A stretch of DNA of 12,536 nucleotides from Flavobacteriia bacterium (lineage in GTDB: Bacteria; Bacteroidota; Bacteroidia; Flavobacteriales; Flavobacteriaceae). Shown here one piece after another: positions 1 through 6,505 of this stretch. Under the pieces are notes generated by a model, which saw nothing but the letters and a program-made list of their open reading frames with translations, was not told the DNA's origin and did not search any database. The stretch's first letter is position 1. Every line of letters begins with the position of its first letter. The stretch is from NCBI GenBank assembly GCA_018500075.1, contig JAHBAN010000178.1, forward strand, positions 1-12,536. The letters run 5' to 3'. The position numbers and the translations under genes are program-made.

Positions 1-125
1 CATTTGTAGAGCGAGTGGGTACTGACCCCCAATCGCTCCGAAACCTCACGAACTGGATATCCACGTTCCGTGATCTGATGCACCGCATCACGCTTGAAGC
101 CCTCACTGAAATTTGGCTTCCCCAT
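1..125 (-). CDS. IS3-family transposase OrfA, N-terminal part
   Basis: About 41 codons of the transposase subunit that carries the DNA-binding helix-turn-helix; the rest lies left of the window. The minus strand from the ATG at 125 reads MGKPNFSEGFKRDAVHQITE, followed by RGYPVREVSERLGVSTHSLYK. This is the familiar HTH_Tnp_1 opening of IS3 OrfA proteins: FSEGFKRDAV, then a recognition helix around VREVSERLGVSTHSLY. An AAGGAGG ribosome binding site at 131-137 lies five bases from the ATG and fixes the start. In this family OrfA is normally followed by OrfB (the DDE catalytic part) through a -1 frameshift, which cannot be seen here. Family assignment is confident; the IS3 subgroup is not assigned. 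Confidence 0.85.
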   Translation of the reverse strand, partial: MGKPNFSEGFKRDAVHQITERGYPVREVSERLGVSTHSLYK

Positions 126-197
126 AACGGCCTCCTTGCCTCAAAATTAGCGAAGAAAGCGTCTACAATACTGGGCGCTATTCACTTCACCGTTACA
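1..197 (-). mobile_element. IS3-family insertion sequence, left end (cut by window edge)
   Basis: The element is read on the minus strand and continues beyond base 1. It holds the start of an IS3-type OrfA and about 70 bp of leader. Its outer end is placed near 197 because the minus strand there begins TGTAACGGTGAAG, and TG...CA termini are usual for IS3-family elements. The sequence to the right (198 onward) switches to a different, acidic protein-coding composition. The matching right terminal repeat and the target duplication lie outside the window, so the exact boundary could be off by a few bases. The insertion appears to have truncated the gene whose 3' part survives at 198-572. Confidence 0.65.
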
Positions 198-572
198 GAT
201 TTCTCTTCATCAGACAAAATTGATGTAGTGGGAGTTAACCTTGGTGCCGGTTATTTTGAAGGGGACATAGACGGTACTCCCACCGCTGCTGCCACAGCTT
301 CAGACAATGGGATTATCGTCATTACTGATCAGTCATATGCGACAGCTGAAGCTGCAGCAGACGATATCGCTGCTTCGACAGGATCAGCAAGCGGTGACAA
401 CGTCTTTATCTTCTTGAACTCAACATCTGGTGTTGCAGAAATGTGGTGGGATACGGATGTTGGTGCAGCTGGAACGACTGCTGCCAGCGCCCAGTTGGCC
501 ACATTTGAGAACATTACGAATCTGACTGATTCGGCCGCTACTATGTCAGTTGACAGTTTTGTAATCGCCTAA
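198..572 (+). pseudogene. C-terminal fragment of an RTX/bluetail-like surface protein, truncated by an IS
   Basis: The open frame extends leftwards to an ATG at 15, but those first codons are the antisense of the IS3 transposase and are not part of the original gene. From about 198 the protein reads DFSSSDKIDVVGVNLGAG, then a long acidic Ala/Thr/Ser-rich segment. It ends in FENITNLTDSAATMSVDSFV followed by IA and a stop. The ITDF-xxxDKID motif and the NVFIFLNSTSG / LATFENITNL ending resemble the C-terminal region of repeat-in-toxin and 'bluetail' secreted surface proteins, which usually follow calcium-binding repeats and serve type I export. The surviving stretch is about 124 residues with no start of its own, so it is probably dead. 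Composition is less GC-rich than the operon to the right. The fold assignment is from pattern resemblance only. Confidence 0.55.
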
Positions 573-601
573 AATTGGGGTTTACCTCAGCTTAAAATTT
601 C

Positions 602-633
602 AAAGCCCTCTGACTCAGGTTGGGGGGCTTTTT
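602..633 (+). terminator. Rho-independent terminator after the surface-protein fragment
   Basis: AAAGCCCTC at 602-610 pairs with GGGGGCTTT at 623-631 (one G-T pair), giving a 9 bp stem with a 12-base loop. The T run spans 629-633. It lies 30 bases after the stop codon of the surface-protein fragment, on the same strand, consistent with the original 3' end of that gene being intact. Confidence 0.8.
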
Positions 634-830
634 GCGGTCGGTTTGTGAGTTTGGCACTGCGGTTTGCGGATAATTAGTGGCGTATGCGGGGGCGCGTGGT
701 GGGGTGTTGAGCGGGCAAGGCGGGCTTGATTTATGAGCGTTTGAGCCTGTTTGGCTGCGGGTCGGGCCAGCTTGGCCGGCGGAGGCGCGCGAAGCGGGGG
801 GGCCTATTTGCGGATATTTAGGGTCAGGAT

Positions 831-1588
831 TCATAACCAGAACATCACCACAGCAGCCAAGGCGCATGCCGACAAGAAGACCTTGGGGCACCTATCGTAG
901 CGGGTTGCGACGCGCCGCCAATCCTTGAGCCTTGCGAAGCTGTTTTCGATCTTATGGCGCTTGCGGTATCGGGCTTCGTCATGCGGGATCGGCACCTTAC
1001 GGTTCTTTCGGGAAGGGATGCACGGCGTGATCCCCTTGTCTTCAAGGGCTTCGCGATACCAGTCCGCATCGTATCCTCGGTCCGCGAGCAGGTGTTCGGC
1101 GGGAGGAAGGCCGTCCGGCAGTGCCCGCGCGCCAATGTAATCGCTCCGCTGGCCGGCAGTCAGAAACATCCGCAGCGGGCGGCCAGCCGCGTCGGTCACT
1201 GTGTGCAGTTTCGAGTTCATCCCGCCCTTGGTGCGCCCGATCAGGCGGCCGCGCCCCCTTTTTTCAGCCCCAGGCTTGAGGCTGTGCGGTGCGTCTTCAG
1301 ATGCGTTGCATCGATCATCAGCGTGTCAGTCCCGCCGCCCTGATCGGCCAGTTCGAGAAGCATCCGGGCGAAGATGCCTTTCGCGCTCCACCGCTTCCAT
1401 CGGCTGTAAAGGGTCTTGTGCAGCCCATACTCCGCAGGGGCATCGCGCCACCGTAAGCCATTGCGGTTGATGAATATAATTCCGCTCAACACCCGCCTGT
1501 CGTCTACACGAGGCTTGCCGTGGGACTTTGGGAAAAAGGGTTCCAGCTTGGCCATCTGCGTGTCGCTCAGCCAGTATAGATCGCTCAT
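831..1588 (-). CDS. IS5-family DDE transposase, made by -1 frameshift
   Basis: Transposase that cuts and joins the ends of the surrounding element. The first frame starts at the ATG at 1588 (GGAG ten bases upstream) with MSDLYWLSDTQMAKLEPFF and ends with KKGGAAA and a stop at 1241. The second frame continues as RGRGRLIGRTKGGMNSKLH and ends at 831. Read through the A-run at 1259-1264 with a -1 step, the two give a single protein of about 250 residues, the usual size for the group. The catalytic triad is visible: Asp in LMIDATHLKTHRT, Asp in LLADRGYDADW, Glu in KIENSFARLKDWRRVATRYD. The N-terminal DUF4096-like part (AEYGLHKTLYSRWKRW) is also present. The split is probably programmed and not damage, because this arrangement is normal for IS427 relatives. 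Confidence 0.9.
1254..1264 (-). other. Probable -1 ribosomal frameshift site of the IS5-family transposase
   Basis: On the minus strand the sequence is CTG AAA AAA GGG GGC: six A followed by five G. Frame 0 reaches a stop eight codons after the CTG, whereas a -1 step on the A-run gives LKKRGRGRLIGRTKGG, the sequence expected for the family. The homopolymer could in principle also be a sequencing or indel artefact, but the same frame change is common in IS427-group elements. Confidence 0.65.
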
Positions 1589-1653
1589 GTCGCCGCTCCA
1601 TTTTCGGAGCCGTGAATCACGCAGAGCAGCGAAAATCAATGCATCCTGACCCT

Positions 1654-1737
1654 AAATTAATACCATTTAAAGCCGTCAAATTAATGCCTATCCTTAAAAT
1701 AAAATGCCGGTCAAAATAATCCTGCCATCTTAAAATA
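1654..1737. repeat. Degenerate AT-rich direct repeats next to the integrase
   Basis: Two imperfect copies lie at 1673-1701 and 1706-1737. Both begin GCCG(G)TCAAA, then A/T-TAAT, and both end TTAAAATA. A shorter, more diverged copy beginning AAATTAATACC lies at 1654-1664, against AAATTAATGCC at 1678-1688. They sit in the 234 bp between the IS5-family element and the integrase stop. Such arrays can be integrase or excisionase arm sites, but nothing here proves it; it may be degenerate AT-rich sequence. Confidence 0.4.
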
Positions 1738-1824
1738 GTGCAGCGCGCGGCGCGCCTCTTCTGGCGCTCAGGTCGCGCCCGGGCAGGTCGCTTGATCCCG
1801 ATTTGGGACGCCACCAAAGACACC

Positions 1825-1847
1825 CCGGCCGGCACCGGTATGGCCGG
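1825..1847. repeat. Inverted repeat downstream of the integrase
   Basis: CCGGCC (1825-1830) pairs with GGCCGG (1842-1847) across an 11-base loop, about 40 bases past the integrase stop. There is no T run on either strand, so it is not a standard intrinsic terminator. It could be a weak transcription end or a protein site near an attachment region. Confidence 0.3.
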
Positions 1848-1886
1848 AAACCGACGGCGGCTCCCGGCTTGAGCAGCGCGGTGCGG

Positions 1887-3080
1887 TTAACCTTTGATTA
1901 CAATCGGTGTTGTGAGCGCCGTGATACCGAGCGCCTTGCCATAGGTTCCGTCGGCAACCGCAGCACTTTTGAACAGCCGCTCCGAGGACAAGTGGGCGTA
2001 TCGCTGTGTTGTTTTGATACTGCTGTGGCCCAAGAGCTTCTGGACATCATATAAAGAGACGCCGTTGTTCACCAGCGTCGAGGCATAGGAATGTCGCAAG
2101 TCATGCAGCCTGAGATCGGGCAGCCCCGCCGCCGTGCGCGCGACCTTCCAAGCATTATGGATGCACCTGTAAGGCTGGCCAGTGGTTGGATTTGGGAAGA
2201 TGTAGGGGTTGCTATGATCGGTAAAGGCTTCTGATGCGAGCCGATCGAGAAGGGTCAGGGCGGCATCCGAAAGATAGACGTGTCTCGGCTGGCCCGATTT
2301 GGCCAAAGGCACCAGCCAAGTCTTGCTGCCGTAGTTGATGTGCTCCCATTTGGCGTTGAGCGCCTCGGATCGCCGCGCGCCTGTCATCAGCAAAAAGCTG
2401 ACAATATATTTGAGCTTCAGGTTTTTGCTTGCTTCCAGAGCCAGGGCGAGGCGTTGCACCTCTTTTGAGGACAGGTGGGTTGTGTGTTTCTGGACAACCT
2501 TGAGCAATTTGATCCGCAGCTCCGATCTTGCTGGCACGCCCTCGACCTCGAGATTATTGGCAATTGTATATAGATGCCCCAGAAGCACCAGCATCCGGTT
2601 GATAAACGAGGCGGAATATCCTTTGTCGAGCAGCTCGTTGATCCAGGTTCGGATCATCAACCGGGTGATCTCATTCATCCGTTTCGAGCCAAACCTTGGT
2701 CCGAGATGGTTGTTGAAGAGGCTTTGATTGCCGTATGAATCACGATGCTCATTCTTGCTGTAAGGCAAATAGACTTTGTTAAAAAACTCTCTGATCGTGG
2801 GGCTATGTGTTTTCTCATGCTTTACGGCCAAGGGGTCTGTTCCGGACAGGACCTCGCGTTTTAGCGCTTCGGCGCGTTTGCGGGCGTCCTTTATATTCAG
2901 GGTTGGAAAAGGCCCGAGCGGTATGGTGCGCTGTCGGCCTTCGAATGTGTATCGCAGATAAAAAGAGCGGCCTGAGGGTCTCACTTCATAGACCAGCCCG
3001 CGTGTTTTTGGGTCTGTCATGGTCACTTTGGTTTTGCCTGCAGGGATTTGGATGTTTTGGAGGTTTGCCATTGTCCACAT
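1887..3080 (-). CDS. Tyrosine recombinase/integrase, P4-like with DUF4102 arm domain
   Basis: Site-specific recombinase that integrates or excises a phage or genomic island at an att site. With the ATG at 3080 it has 397 residues; GAGG nine bases upstream supports this start, while an in-frame TTG at 3095 and ATG at 3071 are alternatives. Residues about 10-90 match the arm-binding DUF4102 domain (GLVYEVRPSGRSFYLRYTFE, IPLGPFPTLNIKDARKRAE). The central segment is the SAM-like core-binding domain. The catalytic set appears complete: Arg236 in TGARRSEAL, Lys261 in LAKSGQPRHV, His326/Arg329 in HDLRHSYAS, His352 in LLGHSS, Tyr361 in QRYAHL. About 400 residues is normal for P4-type integrases. No tRNA gene or obvious att core was found on either side. 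Its neighbours (two insertion sequences, a gene stump) suggest a genomic-island edge. Which flank is island and which is chromosome cannot be told from the window. Confidence 0.93.
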   Translation of the reverse strand: MWTMANLQNIQIPAGKTKVTMTDPKTRGLVYEVRPSGRSFYLRYTFEGRQRTIPLGPFPTLNIKDARKRAEALKREVLSGTDPLAVKHEKTHSPTIREFFNKVYLPYSKNEHRDSYGNQSLFNNHLGPRFGSKRMNEITRLMIRTWINELLDKGYSASFINRMLVLLGHLYTIANNLEVEGVPARSELRIKLLKVVQKHTTHLSSKEVQRLALALEASKNLKLKYIVSFLLMTGARRSEALNAKWEHINYGSKTWLVPLAKSGQPRHVYLSDAALTLLDRLASEAFTDHSNPYIFPNPTTGQPYRCIHNAWKVARTAAGLPDLRLHDLRHSYASTLVNNGVSLYDVQKLLGHSSIKTTQRYAHLSSERLFKSAAVADGTYGKALGITALTTPIVIKG

Positions 3081-3670
3081 ATTTTTATTCCTCAAATTAA
3101 CCTAAAACGCCTCACAACCCATTGTAATCAGATGTGTTTGTTATGTTCCAGATGGCGAAACTTCTGGCGGTTTTGCGTGGCGGTTTTTGGCAAGCTTTGG
3201 GGCAGAGCGGGGCTTGGGGGGATCATTTCTATGCGGTCAGAACACTGGCAGACCGGCGCGTGAGGGGGGCGGCCTGAGCGCTAGGAGGCAGGCCAACTGA
3301 CCAAGGCGGGCGGTGTCAGCGAGAGGGCGATCATCTGTGCTTGGATAAATCATGGGGCGTGAAAGCCTGATCGGCCTGTTCTGGACAATATATATAATAA
3401 TCAGTGTCTTGAGAGGTGAGTAGACTTTTGACGCATCTGTAGTGGCAAGGGTCTTGCCTGTGATTTTTGAGCTGCGTGAGCGCCCGAGGACGGCGCTTTA
3501 TTGATGTGTCGGGAGGGGCAATGGTGTGCGCGGCGTCAAGGGTTCGGGGGCGATGTCGGCCGCTGTGCGCAGGCTTGGGACTGGTGTGTTGCATTTTTGC
3601 AAAAATGCCGTGTCGCGCGGCCTGTTTTAATCTCGCGCTTAAAATGAATTTTTGCGCTTTGTTAATCCGG
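3081..3670. other. Gene-poor interval between integrase and catabolic operon
   Basis: About 590 bp with no convincing gene: open frames here lack recognisable family sequence and mostly spill in from the flavoprotein gene. Small structures seen are an inverted repeat GGCCTG/CAGGCC (3271-3276 and 3289-3294), a tight hairpin GGCAAG-GGT-CTTGCC (3444-3458) followed by TGTGATTTTT, an 18 bp palindrome at 3591-3608, and a GCGC-bounded AT-rich hairpin at 3635-3657 just past the flavoprotein stop. The interval probably holds the operon's transcription end and the integrase promoter. I found no tRNA and no clear attachment repeat. Confidence 0.6.
3591..3608. repeat. Perfect 18 bp palindrome GCATTTTTGCAAAAATGC
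   Basis: The sequence is its own reverse complement over all 18 bases with no spacer. It lies 63 bases past the flavoprotein stop. The absence of a loop and of a following T run makes a terminator less likely than a dimeric protein site. Its role is unknown. Confidence 0.5.
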
Positions 3671-5041
3671 TCAATGGGTTGCACGGCCTGCGATGTGGCC
3701 CAAGACGGCTGCGGCGAGCAAGCCGTTTCCAGACAGATATCCGCTGTCGGACTGGCCAGAGACGCCACAAGCGGCCCCGCCGCCGGCGTAGAGATTGGCG
3801 AATGGGGTGCCTTTGCGGCTCATGACGCGGGCAGATGTATCAACCTGAAGACCGCCCTGTGTGTGAAAAAGCGCGGCTGTCACGCGCACACCGCAGAAGG
3901 GGGGGCCGAGATGTGTTGCGCCAAAGGCTCTTCCAAAACGGTCGGTGCTGTTTGTCGGGATATCAGCGATCGTTTGGCAGAGGGGGGCCACCGGCAAGCC
4001 AAGAGCGCGGGCGAGATCTTCGAGCGTTTCGGCGCTTTTGATGGCGCCCTGTGCTTCGGCGCGTTTGAAATCTTCAAATTGCCGCGCGATGGCGGCGATA
4101 CGGCCGTCAAAAATGGCATAGGCCTCGCCACCCGGCTGTGACAGCACGGCGCGCGCGGCTTCGGAGTAGCCCTGCGCTTCATTCCAGAACCGCTCTCCCG
4201 CCGCGTTCACCTGCACGCCGCCCTCTGTGATGGTTGCCCAAGTGATAAGAATACCATGCGGGTGGGCGACATTGCCGTGGCCTTGATAGGCCCCGAGATG
4301 GTCGGTTGCGGCGCCGATCTGATCGGCCCAAAGCACAGCTTCGCCACGGTTGCCATCATGGCCAAACCATAGCCCCTCTGCAATCTCGGGCATATGTTTG
4401 GAGACCAGTGCCCGATTGCCCCCAAAGCCGTTGCAAGCGAGGATCAGCCGCTTGCAGCCGATCGTTTCTAGCCTGCCATCCGGGCGCCGGGCGGCTATGC
4501 CGTGGACCAAACCATCTGCGAAATAGAGCGTTTCTGCGCGGCGGTCGCAAATTATGTCGAGACCGGCCCGCTCTGCTGCGCTGCGCAGAGCGTCGATCAG
4601 CTCTCGCCCCGCTCGGGTTGGAAGCCCGTGCATCCGGCGGCTCGAGTGGCCGGGGTAGTCAAAATCATCAACGAGAGAGAACGGCAGGCCGTGGGTTTCT
4701 GTCAGCCAGTCGATCACCGGCGCGGCGTTTTGCGCCAAGAGATTGACCAAAGTCTGGTTGTTTTCGTGGTGGGCCTTTGCCTGAATGTCGGCGGCAAACA
4801 GTGCCGGGCTATCGTCTATCCCTGCCGCCTGTTGCAGGGCTGTTCCGGCTGCGGGGATCAAGCCAGCAGAGAGCGCAGTGGAGCCGGACGGGCTGGCGTC
4901 GGCTTCGAGCACCAGAACCTGTTGTCCGGCCTCATCTGCGGACAGCGCGGCAATCAGGCCGCAGGCCCCGGCCCCGATAATAAGGGTTTCCACTTCAAGA
5001 TCGAAAGCCTCGGGCGGGGCTTTAACTGTTGGAGCCGTCAT
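3671..5041 (-). CDS. FAD-dependent oxidoreductase, fumarate reductase/tricarballylate dehydrogenase-like
   Basis: 456-residue flavoprotein of the FAD_binding_2 superfamily, whose members reduce or form a C=C bond next to a carboxylate or carbonyl (fumarate reductase, tricarballylate dehydrogenase, 3-ketosteroid dehydrogenase). The dinucleotide-binding motif GAGACG is at residues 23-28, followed by LEADASPSGSTALSAGLIP. Near the C-terminus are the family motif HTQGGLQVD (from residue 393) and YAGGGAACG...SGYLSGNGLLAAA, the second FAD-contacting segment. There is no signal peptide, heme motif or extra domain, so a soluble cytoplasmic enzyme is likely. It is the last gene of the leftward operon; its ATG lies inside the end of the lyase gene (20 bp overlap), which implies translational coupling. 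In this setting it could saturate or desaturate a maleate/succinate-type intermediate. The substrate is unknown and the electron partner is not in the window. Confidence 0.85.
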   Translation of the reverse strand: MTAPTVKAPPEAFDLEVETLIIGAGACGLIAALSADEAGQQVLVLEADASPSGSTALSAGLIPAAGTALQQAAGIDDSPALFAADIQAKAHHENNQTLVNLLAQNAAPVIDWLTETHGLPFSLVDDFDYPGHSSRRMHGLPTRAGRELIDALRSAAERAGLDIICDRRAETLYFADGLVHGIAARRPDGRLETIGCKRLILACNGFGGNRALVSKHMPEIAEGLWFGHDGNRGEAVLWADQIGAATDHLGAYQGHGNVAHPHGILITWATITEGGVQVNAAGERFWNEAQGYSEAARAVLSQPGGEAYAIFDGRIAAIARQFEDFKRAEAQGAIKSAETLEDLARALGLPVAPLCQTIADIPTNSTDRFGRAFGATHLGPPFCGVRVTAALFHTQGGLQVDTSARVMSRKGTPFANLYAGGGAACGVSGQSDSGYLSGNGLLAAAVLGHIAGRATH

Positions 5042-5888
5042 AGCGCGCCCCTTTTTGAAGCATGGCAGCGGTTCCGATCACGGTGTTGAGGCCATCAAAG
5101 TCAAACATATGCTCTGCAAAGGGTTTGTTTGACCCGTGATGGGCGAGGCTTTGGTAGTAGTCCTGCGCGGTGCGCGCGAGCGCCCGCACGATACCGCCCG
5201 GAAAAATGACGATCGAGAACCCGAGGCTCTCCAGATCTTGTGCGCCGGTGATCGGGGTTGCGCCGCCTTCTACCATATTTGCCAGAAGCGGAATGCGTGT
5301 CGAGAAGCGCGCTGCGATTTGCTCAAGCTGGGCGCGGTCTTGGGGGGCTTCAATGAACAAGACATCCGCGCCCGCCTCAAGATATGCTTCGGCGCGGTCT
5401 TCGGCAGCGGCGAAGCCCTCGACGGCAATGGCATCGGTCCGCGCGATGATAAGTGTTTCCTCCGAGGCGCGGGCGTCGGCCATGGCCGCAATCTTCCCGA
5501 CCATTTCCGCGGCGGAGATCAGCGATTTGTCGGCCAGATGGCCGCAGCGTTTGGGGTAGGTCTGGTCTTCAATTTGAAGGGCGCAGGCCCCGGCGCGCTC
5601 GTAAAGCCGCATGGTTCTTTGGGCGTTGAGCGCATTGCCAAAGCCTGTATCGGCATCAATGATCACCGGCAGGGAGGTGCGATCTGCAATCAAGGTCATC
5701 GTATCCGCCATTTCGGTGGCGGTTGTCAGTCCGATGTCGGGCCGCCCGAGGCGCGTATAGGCGACGGCGGCGCCGCTCAGGTAGAGCGCCTCAAAGCCAG
5801 CCGCTTCGGCAAGCGAGGCTGTCAGCCCGTCATATACGCCGGGTGTGACCATGATTTTTTTGCTCTGAAGTCGCGTTTTGAGGCTCAT
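5022..5888 (-). CDS. Isocitrate lyase/PEP mutase superfamily lyase (methylisocitrate or dimethylmalate lyase-like)
   Basis: 288-residue (beta/alpha)8 lyase. Relatives cleave a C-C bond of substituted malates: 2-methylisocitrate to pyruvate and succinate (PrpB), 2,3-dimethylmalate to pyruvate and propionate (Dml), or oxaloacetate decarboxylation. Visible motifs are PGVYDGLTASLAEAAGFEALYLSG (substrate loop), Mg-binding DADTGFGN (Asp78, Asp80), QIEDQ (Glu107) and KRCGH with catalytic Cys115. KRCGH favours a true lyase over a phosphonomutase. Length matches PrpB/Dml. Its ATG overlaps the upstream stop as ATGA, and its own end overlaps the flavoprotein start. The absence of prpC/prpD/acnD neighbours argues against a methylcitrate cycle. 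With a LeuC-like hydratase across the divergent promoter, a dimethylmalate- or citramalate-type substrate is an attractive guess. Confidence 0.85.
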   Translation of the reverse strand: MSLKTRLQSKKIMVTPGVYDGLTASLAEAAGFEALYLSGAAVAYTRLGRPDIGLTTATEMADTMTLIADRTSLPVIIDADTGFGNALNAQRTMRLYERAGACALQIEDQTYPKRCGHLADKSLISAAEMVGKIAAMADARASEETLIIARTDAIAVEGFAAAEDRAEAYLEAGADVLFIEAPQDRAQLEQIAARFSTRIPLLANMVEGGATPITGAQDLESLGFSIVIFPGGIVRALARTAQDYYQSLAHHGSNKPFAEHMFDFDGLNTVIGTAAMLQKGARYDGSNS

Positions 5889-6505
5889 GACAGACCCTCG
5901 ATCAGGGCAAGCGCTTGGGCGCAGCTCATTTGTCGGGTGACGGTGCCAAGCGAAAGCAGGGTGGCGTCATGCACCTCGGCTTTGAAGGCCGCGCAGCCGT
6001 CTGTCAGCATGAGTGTTTCAATATTGCGCAGATGTGCGTCGCGCAGCGTCGAGGCGACGCCTCCATTGGTGACAATGCCGCCAATGATCAGATGATCAAT
6101 GCCTGTGGCGCGCATCAGATACTCCAGACGGGTTTGATAAAACGCCGAGTAGGCCACTTTTTCGATTACGAAATCGGCTGGCTGGAGGCTGTCCACAAGT
6201 GTGTGCCCGAACCCTCCGGGCGCGAAATCACCCTTGCTGAGGAACGGGCGCAGCTCTTTGAGATGTGGCGCGATCAGCGGTTCGCCATCTTTGTCCGGGA
6301 CCAGTGTGAACTGGGCCGAGAAATAGCGCCCGCCTCTGGCCTGTAAGGCACGCGCCAGAGGCGCGATGCGATCGGGCAGGGCCGCGATGCTGGCCGCCGT
6401 TTGGCCTGCGCGCCCGTAGGCGCCTTCGGGGCGGAGAAAGTCGTTTTGCAGATCAATCGTCAGCAAAGCCGTGCGCGACATATCCCATGTGGCTGGATCG
6501 CTCAT
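5885..6505 (-). CDS. Isochorismatase-fold hydrolase with Gly in place of the catalytic Cys
   Basis: 206-residue protein of the cysteine hydrolase/isochorismatase fold (nicotinamidase, N-carbamoylsarcosine and maleamate amidohydrolases). The conserved Asp18 (LLTIDLQNDFL) and Lys116 (VIEKVAYSAFYQT) are present. The nucleophile motif, usually T-N-V-C-V, reads T-N-G-G-V (residues 146-150), so Gly149 stands where Cys should be. Without Cys the normal thioester route for amides is not available. As I recall, the isochorismatase PhzD also lacks this Cys and hydrolyses a vinyl ether by acid catalysis. A GGGAGGA site lies just ahead of the ATG, which overlaps the HyuA stop as ATGA; its stop overlaps the next ATG the same way. 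Next to HyuAB one would expect it to process the ring-opened product, but as a lyase or vinyl-ether-type hydrolase instead of a classical amidase. The fold is certain, the reaction is not. Confidence 0.85.
   Translation of the reverse strand: MSDPATWDMSRTALLTIDLQNDFLRPEGAYGRAGQTAASIAALPDRIAPLARALQARGGRYFSAQFTLVPDKDGEPLIAPHLKELRPFLSKGDFAPGGFGHTLVDSLQPADFVIEKVAYSAFYQTRLEYLMRATGIDHLIIGGIVTNGGVASTLRDAHLRNIETLMLTDGCAAFKAEVHDATLLSLGTVTRQMSCAQALALIEGLS

Larger units (their letters stand above)
821..1652 (-). mobile_element. Complete IS5-family (IS427-type) insertion sequence
   Basis: Terminal inverted repeats GGGTCAGGATTCAT (821-834) and its counterpart at 1639-1652 match at 13 of 14 positions; the first ten bases are identical. 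Both ends are flanked by TA (819-820 and 1653-1654), the short target duplication typical of the IS427 group. Removing the element restores an AT-rich target containing ATTTAAAT centred on the TA. The 832 bp length fits the group. One transposase, split over two frames, occupies nearly all of it on the minus strand. The element looks intact and possibly active. Confidence 0.9.

Noticed and set aside
1770..1816. Possible tRNA or tmRNA 3' end (a GATCCC...GACGCCACCA-like stretch) as an integrase att site
   Set aside because: The 17 bases that would form the T-arm do not pair into a five-base stem and no 5' acceptor partner was found, so it is not a tRNA end.
3331..3768. Minus-strand open frame (145 residues) between integrase and flavoprotein
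   Set aside because: Starts inside the flavoprotein gene in another frame and shows no family resemblance. The out-of-gene part has no coding character.
3467..4141. Plus-strand open frame (224 residues) overlapping the flavoprotein end
   Set aside because: Mostly antisense to the flavoprotein; Cys-rich and without recognisable domains.
5022..5888. prpB of a methylcitrate cycle
   Set aside because: No prpC, prpD or acnD neighbours are present. The motifs fit several ICL/PEPM lyases equally, so no gene symbol was given.
5136..6095. Long plus-strand open frame (319 residues) opposite the lyase and isochorismatase genes
   Set aside because: Antisense to two clearly recognisable coupled genes. 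No family-like sequence; Cys- and Arg-rich composition typical of the complement of GC-rich coding DNA.
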